From Eudoraea sp. (lineage in GTDB: Bacteria > Bacteroidota > Bacteroidia > Flavobacteriales > Flavobacteriaceae): a stretch of 5,117 bases of DNA. Shown in pieces: positions 1 through 5,117 of this stretch (its first letter is position 1; each line of letters begins with the position of its first letter). The stretch is from the NCBI GenBank assembly GCA_013042925.1, contig JABDPH010000528.1:1-5117 (forward strand), given 5' to 3'. The notes beneath the pieces are model-generated. The model saw only the letters and a list, made by a program, of their open reading frames with translations. It made no database searches and was not told the DNA's origin. The translations under genes were made by a program, and so were the position numbers.

Positions 1-195
1 GCGTTTATGAAGGAAAATAAATTTACTTTCCCGGTAACCTATCTAATTATTGGAGAGAGGACTCCGCTGACTCTTCTTGAGCCACCTTCGTCATATATAA
101 TTGATAAAGAGGGCTATTTTAGGGTGAAACAAGAAGGAATAGCCGATTGGGATAACAAAAAAATCTATAACCTCTTAAATGAGCTAACAGAATAG
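1..195 (+). CDS. Thioredoxin-like TlpA/ResA-family protein, C-terminal part (5' truncated by window)
   Basis: The frame is open from base 1, and the visible 64 codons are the C-terminal half of a thioredoxin fold. The stretch PPSSYIIDKEG matches the cis-proline loop and following beta strand of TlpA/ResA proteins, and it is followed by a terminal helix (NLLNELTE). It aligns with the next gene over its whole visible length, sharing IIDKEG, a G-x-ADW motif and a final NLL-x-x-L. An ATG at position 7 exists, but a 62-residue product would lack the CxxC site and the first half of the fold, so I treat the gene as starting left of the window. Whether it has an active CxxC cannot be seen. It ends 2 nt before the next gene and is very likely co-transcribed with it. 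The family usually reduces or oxidises disulfides outside the cytoplasm; the specific substrate is unknown. Confidence 0.8.
   Translation, partial: AFMKENKFTFPVTYLIIGERTPLTLLEPPSSYIIDKEGYFRVKQEGIADWDNKKIYNLLNELTE
96..114 (+). repeat. 19-nt exact direct repeat, copy 1 (in the two TlpA paralogues)
   Basis: The 19 bases TATAATTGATAAAGAGGGC are identical at 96-114 and 656-674. Both copies encode the same part of the fold (the strand reading IIDKEG after the cis-proline loop). They reflect paralogy of the neighbouring genes rather than a mobile element. Confidence 0.85.
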
Positions 196-197
196 AA

Positions 198-755
198 GTG
201 AAATTAAAAAGGACACAACTAATTAATATTGCCATTATTTTATTGTTGGCGCTTTATTTTTTTACGCCGATAGGTTTTCATGCCAAAGTATACCTTAACA
301 GGTTAATATCTCACAATCCTGTACCTGTTGCAGAGAGAACCCAGAAAGTTCTGGAGGATTATGATTTTAAATTGGTAGATACAAAAGGTAATAGGGTGAA
401 TCTCATAGATTACAAAGGGCAGGTTGTATTTATAAATTTCTGGGCAACCTGGTGTCCACCATGCGTTGCGGAAATGCCCGATTTACAACTATTATATAAC
501 GCGTACGGGGAGAAGGTTGCATTTTTGTTTATTGCAAGGGATAAAGAAGAAAGGGTGTCTAACTTCTTAGTAAAGAAAAATTATGATTTACCGGTTTATT
601 TCGAATCCGGATTTACACCAAAACCTCTTTATTCGGCAGCTTTACCCACGACATTTATAATTGATAAAGAGGGCAATATTGTTGTAGCAGAGACAGGTTC
701 TGCTGATTGGAATGCTGAAAGCGTACGTAATTTATTGGATGGCCTATTAAAATAA
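198..755 (+). CDS. Membrane-anchored TlpA-family thiol-disulfide oxidoreductase
   Basis: This is a complete 185-residue protein. Residues 8-24 form one hydrophobic segment after a Lys/Arg-rich start (KLKRTQ), which indicates an N-terminal membrane anchor with the thioredoxin domain on the periplasmic side. The domain spans about residues 50-185. It has NFWATWCPPC at 80-89 with redox cysteines C86 and C89, the P-x-L pair after it (EMPDLQ), and the cis-proline loop LPTTFIIDKEG with P150. Length and order fit TlpA/ResA proteins, which transfer electrons to disulfides of exported proteins such as cytochrome c maturation partners. The client here is unknown. The start is a GTG at 198, 2 nt after the preceding stop. 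It is chosen because the next in-frame Met (residue 93) would remove the anchor and the active site. The protein is a paralogue of the upstream gene and is probably translated from the same message. Confidence 0.9.
   Translation: MKLKRTQLINIAIILLLALYFFTPIGFHAKVYLNRLISHNPVPVAERTQKVLEDYDFKLVDTKGNRVNLIDYKGQVVFINFWATWCPPCVAEMPDLQLLYNAYGEKVAFLFIARDKEERVSNFLVKKNYDLPVYFESGFTPKPLYSAALPTTFIIDKEGNIVVAETGSADWNAESVRNLLDGLLK
656..674 (+). repeat. 19-nt exact direct repeat, copy 2 (in the two TlpA paralogues)
   Basis: This is the second copy of the repeat at 96-114, offset by exactly 560 bp and lying at the equivalent codons of the complete TlpA-family gene. Recombination between the copies would fuse the two genes in frame, because both copies are in the same codon phase relative to their proteins. 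Confidence 0.85.
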
Positions 756-794
756 TAGAAGGACTTCTGAAATTCTTTTGTAGATCATCTCAAA

Positions 795-832
795 TTAAGT
801 ATACGAAACTACTTATTTCTTAAAATACTTAA
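795..832. terminator. Weak, possibly bidirectional terminator between convergent genes
   Basis: TAAGTA at 796-801 pairs with TACTTA at 810-815 across an 8-nt loop. On the plus strand a T-rich stretch (TTTCTT) follows. An alternative, slightly longer pairing joins TTAAGTAT at 795-802 with ATACTTAA at 825-832. The dyads overlap the stop codon of crtZ (813-815) and follow the TlpA-family stop by about 40 nt. The stems are short and AT-only or nearly so, so this is a positional suggestion and not a strong intrinsic terminator. Confidence 0.3.
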
Positions 833-1262
833 AAGGAACAATCAGCATACCAAAACACTCACCATCTTCTTTACCTATGTGCTTGTGGTGCATTTTATGC
901 GCCCTTCTTACACCCCTTGCATACCAATTATTGGCATTTCTGAACATTTTAAATCTTTGATGAATAAAAATGTCGTGAACCATAAAGTAAGTTGCTCCAT
1001 AAGCCATAATTCCAAAGCCTAATGGCCAACCGTACCAAAAGGATGTGTAGGAAGCCAGATAAAAAAATGTCATGCTAACAACTGCATAAAAAATAAAGAA
1101 TGCATCATTGCGTTCAAACCACGAACCATGATCTTTTTTATGATGATCTTTATGTAAGCTCCACAAAAAACCGTGCATTATGTACTTGTGAGTAAACCAA
1201 GCCATAAACTCCATAAAACTAAATGTACCCAGGAAAATTAAGATCCAAATTACAATTTTCAT
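813..1262 (-). CDS. crtZ: Beta-carotene 3-hydroxylase CrtZ
   Basis: This 149-residue integral membrane protein belongs to the fatty-acid hydroxylase superfamily. It hydroxylates the beta-ionone rings of beta-carotene, giving beta-cryptoxanthin and then zeaxanthin, with a non-haem di-iron centre and O2. All four histidine clusters are present and in order: H25-x4-H30, HKDHH at 37-41, H96-x4-H101, and HKMHH at 122-126 with H128 just after. Hydrophobic stretches at about 2-23, 54-76 and 78-95 supply the membrane helices. The length is normal for bacterial CrtZ. It is the last gene of the operon, and its ATG lies 1 nt after the crtB stop, which suggests translational coupling. No lycopene cyclase follows it, so its cyclic substrate must come from a cyclase encoded elsewhere. 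Identification is firm at family level; the exact product was inferred. Confidence 0.93.
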   Translation of the reverse strand: MKIVIWILIFLGTFSFMEFMAWFTHKYIMHGFLWSLHKDHHKKDHGSWFERNDAFFIFYAVVSMTFFYLASYTSFWYGWPLGFGIMAYGATYFMVHDIFIHQRFKMFRNANNWYARGVRRAHKMHHKHIGKEDGECFGMLIVPFKYFKK

Positions 1263-1263
1263 G

Positions 1264-2103
1264 CTAATATAAGTTCAGTTTATAATTTAAATAGGACTTT
1301 GCAAGAAGTCCGAATTTTTGATAGTTAGGTACCCGTATCCGCGCATTTTTAATTTCCATCGACGGCGTTTTTTGTAATTTACGAAGCAATTTATAGTAGT
1401 ATTTATAAGCCGTATAAACACCAAATTTTGCTTCATTGGGAAGTTGGACTATTCCTTCATATCCCCTTTTAAAATCAGCTTTTATTTCTTCAACAATTCT
1501 CAGTTTGGATGCTTCATCCAACTCTAGTAGGTTCGTATTTGGAAAATAGGAACGGTTTAAATGCTCATAATCTGCCTTAAGGTCCCGTAGAAAATTTACT
1601 TTTTGAAACGCAGACCCTAACGCCATGGCAGAGTCTTTTAGGGCTTCATATCGTTCATCATTCCCATTAACAAAAACACGAAGACACATTAAACCCACTA
1701 CATCTGCAGATCCGTAAATGTATTCTTTAAATTCTGCTTCTGTACTGTAGACGCTCTTGTTCAGATCCATTCTCATACTTTTCATAAATGAATTAACCAA
1801 ATGATGCGGAATTTGGTATTTATGGTATGTATGTTGAAAGGCATTTAATATAGGATTAAGACTTATCTTATCTACAAGGCTCCTCTCAAGATCTTCTTCA
1901 AAATTATTGAACAAGGTCTCTTTATCATAATCATGGAAGGCGTCGACTATTTCGTCTGCACATCGAACAAAACCATATATATTATATATATCATTCCTTA
2001 TTGAGGAAGATAACATTTTTGTAGCAAGCGAAAATGACGTACTGTACGATTGAGTCACATTTTTGCTGCATTCAAAGGAAATTTGATCGAAAATTGCTTT
2101 CAT
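1264..2103 (-). CDS. crtB: Phytoene synthase CrtB
   Basis: This 279-residue protein is of the squalene/phytoene synthase family. It condenses two molecules of geranylgeranyl diphosphate, through prephytoene diphosphate, into 15-cis-phytoene, the first committed carotenoid step. The first aspartate-rich motif is DEIVD at 50-54, and the second is N170-F-L-R-D174-L-K-A-D178. These bind Mg2+ and the diphosphates. Other family marks are SYSTSF at 19-24, YIYGSADVVG at 128-137 and RSYFP at 184-188. The length is typical of Bacteroidota CrtB. The ATG is 3 nt downstream of the crtI stop and the next gene starts 1 nt after this stop, so it sits in the middle of a tight pigment operon. There is no membrane segment; the enzyme is expected to be cytoplasmic or peripheral to the membrane. 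All key residues are present. Confidence 0.95.
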   Translation of the reverse strand: MKAIFDQISFECSKNVTQSYSTSFSLATKMLSSSIRNDIYNIYGFVRCADEIVDAFHDYDKETLFNNFEEDLERSLVDKISLNPILNAFQHTYHKYQIPHHLVNSFMKSMRMDLNKSVYSTEAEFKEYIYGSADVVGLMCLRVFVNGNDERYEALKDSAMALGSAFQKVNFLRDLKADYEHLNRSYFPNTNLLELDEASKLRIVEEIKADFKRGYEGIVQLPNEAKFGVYTAYKYYYKLLRKLQKTPSMEIKNARIRVPNYQKFGLLAKSYLNYKLNLY

Positions 2104-2106
2104 TTA

Positions 2107-3579
2107 CTATGAATTAATTTTTTTCTCCATTAATTCAGAAACTAATTTTCCTGAAATTAAAGAAGGAGGAACTCCTGGTCCGGGTACCGTTAATTGGCCC
2201 GTGAAAAATAAATTATTAATTTTTTTACTCTTCAGTCCAGGTCTCATAAAAGCTGTTTGCGATAATGTATTGGCCATACCATAAGCATTTCCCTTATATG
2301 AGTTGTATTGTTCTTTAAAGTCGTTGACACAAAAAGATTTTTTAAATATAATATTATTTTCCACACTCTGCCCGGTGCGTTCCTGGAATCTTTTTAGGAT
2401 AATATCAAAGTATTGGTCCCTAAGTTCTGGCGTATCTTCCAATCCCGGGGCTATTGGAATTAGGAAAAAACCGGTTTCATTATTAGTCGGTGCCATGCTT
2501 TTATCTGTGACTGAAGGAAAATTTGCATAAAACAATGGCCTGGATGGCCATTTTGGATTATCATAAATCTCAGTGGCATGCTCGCCGAAATCTGTGTCAA
2601 AAAACAGATTATGGTGTTGAACATTATCTAATTTTTTGTCAAAGCCAACAAAGAATAGCAACGAGGATGGTGCAAAAGTTTTTCTTTGCCAATATTTTTC
2701 AGAATATTGCCTGTATTGCTTATCCAGGAGGGTTTCCGTATGATGATAATCAGCTCCACTTAATACCATATCGGCATTTATTGTCTCAGAATTTACGATA
2801 ATCCCCTTAGCCTTACCGTCTTTAACAAGGATTTTATCTACAGCACTGTCTGTATGAATTGTAACACCCAATTCCTGAGCTAAACTTTTCATTGCAATGA
2901 TTATCTGGTACATTCCACCTTTGGGATGCCAGGTACCGAGTCCAAAATCTGCAAAGTTCATAAAACTATAAAAGGCTGGGGTTTTATTGGGTTTCGCTCC
3001 AAGAAATAACACCGGAAATTCTAATGTGGAAATGAGTTTCGGGTTTTTGAAATTTTTTCGAACTTCCTGACTTATAGTTTTAAAGAATTGGTCTACCCTT
3101 ATCACAGTATCCTTGGTTACCAACTCTAAAGGAGAAAGCCCTGGGCGATAGACAATTTCATTAATGGCAATATCATAATTACTTTGGGCCTTGGCTATGA
3201 ATTTTTTAAGATGTTTGGAACTGCCTTTTTCAATTCGCTCAAATTCCTCGCAAATTTTATCCATACAGTCCCCGATAGTTATAATATCATCATCAAAGAA
3301 AATTTTATAAGCCGGACTTAATTTATCCAATTGGTAATAGTCTGAAGTTTTTTTACCAAAATCGGCAAAGAAGCGATCAAAAATATCAGGCATCCAGTAC
3401 CAACTTGGACCAATATCAAAGGTAAACCCATCTTTAGAAAGTTGCCGGGCTCTTCCACCTACAGTATCGTTCTTTTCAAAAAGACTTACATCAAAGCCTT
3501 TTTTGGCCAGATAGCAGGAGGCCGAAAGTGAGGAAAACCCAGATCCAATGATTACAACTTTTTTTTTGTTGCTATTCAT
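2107..3579 (-). CDS. crtI: Phytoene desaturase CrtI
   Basis: This 490-residue FAD-dependent protein is of the CrtI family, which removes hydrogens from phytoene in successive steps to make lycopene (or neurosporene, depending on the enzyme). The N-terminal Rossmann fold reads VVIIGSGFSSLSAS at about 8-21, followed by E35 for the FAD ribose and GGRAR at 41-45. The third glycine of GxGxxG is serine (S17). The C-terminal FAD/membrane-association segment, at about 457-484, holds FFTGQLTVPGPGVPPSLISG. FDIGPSWYWMP at 54-64 and the central WHPKGGMYQ at 217-225 are also CrtI-like. The length is normal and the gene is intact. A run of nine A's lies in codons 5-7. The gene starts 21 nt after the regulator's stop and ends 3 nt before crtB. 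Related CrtO/CrtN-type desaturases are less likely given the crtB/crtZ neighbours. Confidence 0.94.
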   Translation of the reverse strand: MNSNKKKVVIIGSGFSSLSASCYLAKKGFDVSLFEKNDTVGGRARQLSKDGFTFDIGPSWYWMPDIFDRFFADFGKKTSDYYQLDKLSPAYKIFFDDDIITIGDCMDKICEEFERIEKGSSKHLKKFIAKAQSNYDIAINEIVYRPGLSPLELVTKDTVIRVDQFFKTISQEVRKNFKNPKLISTLEFPVLFLGAKPNKTPAFYSFMNFADFGLGTWHPKGGMYQIIIAMKSLAQELGVTIHTDSAVDKILVKDGKAKGIIVNSETINADMVLSGADYHHTETLLDKQYRQYSEKYWQRKTFAPSSLLFFVGFDKKLDNVQHHNLFFDTDFGEHATEIYDNPKWPSRPLFYANFPSVTDKSMAPTNNETGFFLIPIAPGLEDTPELRDQYFDIILKRFQERTGQSVENNIIFKKSFCVNDFKEQYNSYKGNAYGMANTLSQTAFMRPGLKSKKINNLFFTGQLTVPGPGVPPSLISGKLVSELMEKKINS

Positions 3580-3600
3580 GGTTTAACGGCTATTAGAAAT

Positions 3601-4497
3601 TTATAATGTTTTAGACAATTGTTCTACAGATTCAAAGGTACGAATGTGTGGCGGAAGTTTTTCTTTATTTAGATGACGAATTTGCCTACCTAAAATCCAT
3701 AATTTAGAATTACTCTTATCTCTAATTTCTGTGAAATCATCAATATACTTGCCCAATCTGTCTTTATCCGGTACCACAGTGAAGTAGGACACATAATGTA
3801 TATTTGTGTAATAATTCTCCAGGTCTACAAGGTTTTCCAAAGGCATTGTCTGCCCCAAATAAATTGTTTTGTAACCGTGCAGAAGTATTTCATAATTGAT
3901 AAATAACAACCCAATTTCATGAATTTCATTTTCGGGTAGAAAAAGAACGAAGACCTTTTCATTGTTAGTGGGCTCCATCAACTGCAATTTTTCGGTGCTC
4001 GTGTAAATCTTCTGCTTAATCAAATTGGTAATAAAATGCTCATGTGCAGGGCTAATTGTATCTGTCTGCCAGAGCAACCCCAGCTCATTTAACAAGGGAA
4101 TGAAATACTCCCAGAAAATTTCCCGAAAAGATTTTTCCGCAAGCAAGCTGTTATATGTATTTTGGAACAAGGAGAGGTCAAAGTTAATCATGGACAGTTT
4201 AAAAGCATTAATTGCATGATTTTTAGTGCTGCTCTTGGCCACAATCTCTCTCACAACAAGCGGAATATCTGTCTCCTTTAGTTTTGCAATCTTAGATATT
4301 TTGTATCCGTTGTTATAGAGAAGGGTGATATTCAGTAATTTCTGAAGACTAGACAGACTGTACGTCCTAATGTTCGTGCTGGTTCGTTCAGGAGACAAGA
4401 GCTCGTATCTCTTTTCCCAGATTCGAATTGTATGTGCTTTAATACCAGACAGGTTTTCCAAATCACGGATACTAAAAGATTTTTTTACATTGTTCAT
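3601..4497 (-). CDS. MerR-family regulator with CarH/LitR-like cobalamin-binding domain
   Basis: This 298-residue protein has three parts. A MerR winged helix-turn-helix (about 8-75) includes SIRDLENLSGIK, HTIRIWEKRYELLSPERT and the wing NIRTYS. A helical linker covers about 95-170. A Rossmann-like B12-binding-type domain covers about 180-298. Residues matching those that hold adenosylcobalamin in Thermus CarH are visible: W143-x9-E153-H154 in the helical part, E191-x-H193-x-x-G196 with H193 as the lower cobalt ligand, and YLGQTMPLENL at 213-223. Two positions differ: Q144 where CarH has His132, and ILGRQ at 268-272 where CarH-like proteins have a GG pair. The gene is first in the carotenoid operon, 21 nt before crtI, so it probably controls its own operon. 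By family it would be a repressor released by light or lacking B12, but the direction of control is inferred. Confidence 0.88.
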   Translation of the reverse strand: MNNVKKSFSIRDLENLSGIKAHTIRIWEKRYELLSPERTSTNIRTYSLSSLQKLLNITLLYNNGYKISKIAKLKETDIPLVVREIVAKSSTKNHAINAFKLSMINFDLSLFQNTYNSLLAEKSFREIFWEYFIPLLNELGLLWQTDTISPAHEHFITNLIKQKIYTSTEKLQLMEPTNNEKVFVLFLPENEIHEIGLLFINYEILLHGYKTIYLGQTMPLENLVDLENYYTNIHYVSYFTVVPDKDRLGKYIDDFTEIRDKSNSKLWILGRQIRHLNKEKLPPHIRTFESVEQLSKTL

Positions 4498-4518
4498 TAT
4501 TTACAAATAATCGTTAAA

Positions 4519-4526
4519 CAAATTTA
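4519..4526 (-). promoter_or_regulatory. Candidate -7 element of the regulator-crtIBZ operon promoter
   Basis: On the minus strand the octamer is TAAATTTG, a perfect fit to the Bacteroidota -7 consensus TAnnTTTG, 21 nt upstream of the regulator's ATG. I find no matching TTTG at the usual -33 distance. The promoter may therefore be weak, depend on a regulator, or be a chance match in AT-rich DNA. The overlapping GTTTAACG just downstream (4513-4520) could be part of an operator. Confidence 0.4.
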
Positions 4527-4618
4527 CAATTTTAAAAGCGGAAGTATTTAATAGTTTCGTTAATTTTTTCAGAAGGAATCGGTAAAAAATTGATTTTTTT
4601 TAGTTTATGTCAGTATAT

Positions 4619-4651
4619 TTTGAAAAATTCTATTAGAATTGGATATATTTA
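4619..4651 (+). promoter_or_regulatory. Candidate Bacteroidota-type promoter of the Gfo/Idh/MocA gene
   Basis: TTTG at 4619-4622 could be the -33 box, and TATATTTA at 4644-4651 matches TAnnTTTG at seven of eight positions. The 21-nt spacer is within the range used by the Bacteroidota primary sigma factor. The predicted start of transcription near 4657 would leave a leader of under 20 nt before the ATG at 4674. A second TATATTT copy exists at 4614-4620, exactly 30 bp upstream of the one at 4644. Confidence 0.4.
4626..4640. repeat. Perfect 7+1+7 dyad, candidate operator
   Basis: AATTCTA-T-TAGAATT is a perfect palindrome around position 4633. Its centre coincides with the centre of the 21-nt spacer of the candidate promoter (4623-4643). 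That is where activators or repressors of the MerR type classically bind. Which protein uses it is unknown; the neighbouring MerR-family regulator is one candidate. Confidence 0.5.
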
Positions 4652-4661
4652 GCATTGCTAA
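4649..4661. repeat. Perfect 6+1+6 dyad near the predicted transcription start
   Basis: TTAGCA-T-TGCTAA is a perfect palindrome around 4655, 22 bp (about two helical turns) from the dyad at 4626-4640. Its left arm also repeats part of the first dyad: TTAGAATTG at 4633-4641 and TTAGCATTG at 4649-4657 differ at one base. It overlaps the end of the candidate -7 box and lies 12 nt before the start codon. It could be a second operator half or a tiny leader hairpin. Confidence 0.45.
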
Positions 4662-4673
4662 TCCCAGAAAATT

Positions 4674-5117
4674 ATGTCAAAAAAAACCAACCAAACCAGA
4701 AAACAGTTTTTAAAGAATATAGGAGCCGGAACATTGGCTTTGGCCAGCACCCCGGCACTAATAGGCGCGGGAACAGCCCCTAGAATTTCTTACTTAAGCA
4801 GAAAAAAATACAGCGCCAACAGCAATATACAAATTGCTCTAATTGGTGCCGGGGGAATGGGCTCAGAGGATACTAATACAGCCTTAAAACACGACGGGGT
4901 TAAACTAGTTGCCGTTTGCGACCTTTATGATGGTCACCTTGAAAGAGCTAAAGAAAGATGGGGCAAAGATCTGTTCACAACCAAACAATATAAGGAAATA
5001 CTTGCCCGGAAAGACGTAGACGCGGTTATTATTGGAACCCCTGATCATTGGCACAAGCAAATTTCAATAGATGCCATGCGCGCGGGTAAACATGTATATT
5101 GTGAAAAACCTATGGTT
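4674..5117 (+). CDS. Gfo/Idh/MocA-family oxidoreductase, N-terminal part (3' truncated by window)
   Basis: The 148 visible codons from ATG 4674 run open to the window edge. Residues 9-14 (RKQFLK) followed by a mildly hydrophobic Ala/Gly/Leu stretch to about 36 resemble the Tat-type leaders common on Bacteroidota members of this family, but with Arg-Lys instead of Arg-Arg. The NAD(P)-binding Rossmann fold starts at about 52 (IQIALIGAGGMG, with G58-x-G60-x-x-G63). It continues with VAVCDLYD at 79-86, VIIGTPDHWHKQ at 118-129 and the catalytic-region EKP at 144-146. Such proteins oxidise or reduce sugars, sugar acids or related polyols, and exported ones often act in glycan breakdown. The substrate cannot be told from this half. 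The gene is divergent from the carotenoid operon, and no functional tie to pigments is evident. An A8 run lies in codons 3-6. The GTPDHWH form is typical of the exported subgroup. Confidence 0.9.
   Translation, partial: MSKKTNQTRKQFLKNIGAGTLALASTPALIGAGTAPRISYLSRKKYSANSNIQIALIGAGGMGSEDTNTALKHDGVKLVAVCDLYDGHLERAKERWGKDLFTTKQYKEILARKDVDAVIIGTPDHWHKQISIDAMRAGKHVYCEKPMV

Larger units (their letters stand above)
4498..4673. other. 176-bp divergent intergenic region
   Basis: This is the only sizeable non-coding stretch in the window. It lies between two divergent genes, so it must carry both promoters. It is very AT-rich with T-tracts (for example around 4563-4569 and 4593-4601). It holds a -7-like box facing the carotenoid operon, a -33/-7-like pair facing the oxidoreductase, and two perfect dyads close to the latter. 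CGTTAA occurs twice (4513-4518 and 4558-4563). I see no open reading frame, RNA gene or riboswitch-like structure in it. Confidence 0.75.

Noticed and set aside
7..195. A separate 62-residue small protein starting at ATG 7
   Set aside because: Its sequence aligns with the C-terminal half of the adjacent thioredoxin-like protein and the frame is open to base 1, so it is the tail of a longer gene cut by the window edge.
757..768. AGAAG-GA-CTTCT dyad just after the TlpA-family stop as an intrinsic terminator
   Set aside because: The loop is only 2 nt, or 4 nt with a 4-bp stem, and no T-tract follows directly, so it is too weak to call.
2303..2801. Two plus-strand open frames (2303-2530 and 2523-2801) opposite crtI
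   Set aside because: They lie wholly antisense to an intact crtI with all its motifs, and their translations show no recognisable domain or start signal.
4025..4219. A 64-codon plus-strand open frame
   Set aside because: It is antisense to the helical linker region of the MerR-family regulator and shows no protein-like features.
4498..4673. Cobalamin or other riboswitch in the divergent region
   Set aside because: No long structured leader is possible: the candidate promoters lie close to both start codons, and no conserved B12-box-like sequence is visible.
1..5117. CRISPR arrays, tRNA/rRNA genes, insertion sequences or attachment sites
   Set aside because: No regularly spaced repeats, RNA gene signatures, transposase-like frames or terminal inverted repeats were seen; almost all sequence is covered by ordinary genes.

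Overview
The window is AT-rich, with tightly packed genes, poly-A/T-rich gene starts and no clear Shine-Dalgarno sequences. Together with a regulator-crtI-crtB-crtZ gene order, this points to a marine-type member of the Flavobacteriaceae (Bacteroidota). The genus cannot be named from the sequence alone.

Layout: positions 1-755 (+) hold two back-to-back thioredoxin-fold genes of the TlpA/ResA type. The first is cut by the window edge. The second is complete, membrane-anchored and has a WCPPC active site. A short convergent gap (756-812) with weak dyad symmetry separates them from a leftward carotenoid operon. Read on the minus strand from 4497 to 813, this operon encodes a MerR-family regulator with a C-terminal cobalamin-binding-type domain, phytoene desaturase (crtI), phytoene synthase (crtB) and beta-carotene hydroxylase (crtZ). 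Gaps are 21, 3 and 1 nt, so one transcript is likely. A 176-bp divergent intergenic region (4498-4673) then leads to a rightward Gfo/Idh/MocA-family oxidoreductase with a Tat-like N terminus, cut by the right edge.

How it works together: CrtB joins two geranylgeranyl diphosphates into phytoene, CrtI desaturates it to lycopene, and CrtZ hydroxylates beta-ionone rings to give zeaxanthin-type pigment. The lycopene cyclase and the GGPP synthase are not in the window and must be elsewhere if zeaxanthin is the product. The regulator keeps the residues that bind and cap adenosylcobalamin in CarH photoreceptors (W-x9-EH and ExHxxG), so light- or B12-responsive control of the operon is a reasonable hypothesis. 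It differs at the position of CarH's light-state second histidine ligand and in the GG motif.

The most interesting points are this atypical CarH-like regulator, a pair of perfect dyads positioned on a predicted Bacteroidota-type promoter of the divergent oxidoreductase gene, and a tandem pair of TlpA paralogues. The rest is a recognisable carotenoid locus; I see no clearly new multi-gene system.
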